Positions 22,113 through 22,609 of a stretch of DNA of 22,609 nucleotides are shown here, one piece after another (within the stretch, counting starts at the first letter, position 1; each line of letters opens with the position of its first letter). Under the pieces are notes generated by a model. The model was not told where the DNA came from, made no database searches, and saw nothing but the letters and a program-made list of their open reading frames with translations. The stretch is from contig CALCJG010000141.1 of assembly GCA_937967705.1 (NCBI GenBank), positions 1-22,609 on the forward strand, given 5' to 3'. A program made the position numbers and the translations under genes. The stretch comes from an uncultured Spirochaetia bacterium. Its GTDB lineage: Bacteria > Spirochaetota > UBA4802 > JAGODF01.

Positions 22113-22609
22113 ATGACCCGATGGATTGTCAAGAACCTGATAATTCTGCTCATCTCCTGTTTTGCCGCCGGGCCGGCGCCCTCCGCACGGGTTACGTTTT
22201 GAAAGGTGAGACGGTCTCCATCAACGGCAGGCATGAGAAGATAACCTGGCACATCGGCGTTGATGCCTGCTTTTATGAAAACGGCGAGGTGATGAGCATC
22301 GATGTTAAATACCGCCGGAACGCTGACGGTTCTTATATCTTTTACACCTACAGAGATACAAAAGTGGAGGAGCACAATATTTTCTACCTGGGTTCCCAGC
22401 TGATGTTCCGGGATTTCCGCAGGGGGGTCATTGAGGCCTTTCTCTGTGATTTTTCAAAGTATGGCTGGAAGGCCTCTTTTACAGAACAGGGTATTGTCCT
22501 GGAGGAGGGGATACGCCGGATCTGGGTGCGCTACAGCGATGTACAGACAAAAAAGATAGAATCTCTGCTTTTCGATAACGCCACGGAAATATACGTAAGG
22601 GGGAAAAAG
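22113..22609 (+). pseudogene. Exported protein gene, frameshifted near its signal peptide and cut by window end
   Basis: ATG at 22113 follows GGAGCAAGGA and opens a good signal peptide, MTRWIVKNLIILLISCFAAG...PSA, but this frame stops at 22200-22202 after 29 codons. Directly overlapping, another frame (phase two bases later) stays open to the window end and reads GYVLKGETVSINGRHEKITW and on, with clear protein-like composition (about 140 residues visible). The simplest reading is one gene with a one-base loss or two-base gain within about 22150-22195, in a GC-rich run. An alternative start at 22121 in the second frame lacks a signal and a ribosome site. Sequencing error is possible. I do not recognise the protein; a hydrophilic periplasmic or surface protein is likely. 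Confidence 0.5.

Overview
The window looks like chromosomal DNA from a fairly GC-rich Gram-negative bacterium. Evidence for an outer membrane is indirect: several lipoprotein or signal-peptide leaders, an M23/LysM envelope protein and a secreted lipase. The mix of genes (SpoIIE-type phosphatase, six-helix chemoreceptor without HAMP, phospho-alcohol/sugar nucleotidyltransferase, acyl-CoA genes, AmmeMemoRadiSam genes) would fit a spirochaete or a deltaproteobacterium-like lineage. I cannot fix the taxon without a search, and no rRNA or tRNA is visible.

Layout: (1) 1-600 is the 3' end of a nucleotidyltransferase gene. It is separated by a bidirectional terminator from a minus-strand operon, yggS-proC-M23/LysM peptidase (3132 down to 671). 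(2) 3259-5581 minus: an exported protein with a TolB/CsgG-like N-terminus and a GAF-PP2C (RsbU/SpoIIE) phosphatase. (3) 5582-5946: an intergenic block with repeated GGGGTCAGAG motifs. (4) 5947-9383 plus: a TetR regulator, a crotonase-fold enzyme resembling delta3,delta2-enoyl-CoA isomerase, and a long-chain acyl-CoA ligase; probably a locally regulated acyl-CoA unit. (5) 9611-10198: a Cys-rich unknown protein that overlaps the next gene tail to tail. (6) 16723 down to 10150 minus: a six-TM chemoreceptor, then a tightly packed AmmeMemoRadiSam cluster. This is a Memo-AMMECR1 fusion with a lipobox, a radical SAM enzyme with a Tat-like leader, and a polytopic membrane protein with a spermidine-synthase-like domain. 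(7) 17088-17978: a secreted lipase with a good promoter and terminator. (8) 18035-19204: about 1.2 kb without a convincing gene, starting with a run of at least seven hairpins. (9) 19205-19830: a small exported four-Cys protein followed by a lipoprotein-like reading frame broken by one in-frame stop. (10) 19990-22052: a divergent pair, an enolase-superfamily (mandelate racemase type) enzyme and a FadR-type GntR regulator, with three near-identical operators and an almost textbook promoter between them. (11) 22113-22609: the start of another exported-protein gene, apparently frameshifted just after its signal peptide and cut by the window edge.

The most interesting part is the AmmeMemoRadiSam cluster. 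The family trio (AMMECR1-like, Memo-like, radical SAM) is widespread but of unknown function. Here both the Memo-AMMECR1 fusion and the radical SAM protein carry export-type N-termini and sit next to a 13-14 TM partner. This suggests an envelope-located version of the system. The second notable element is the multi-hairpin stretch at 18093-18359.
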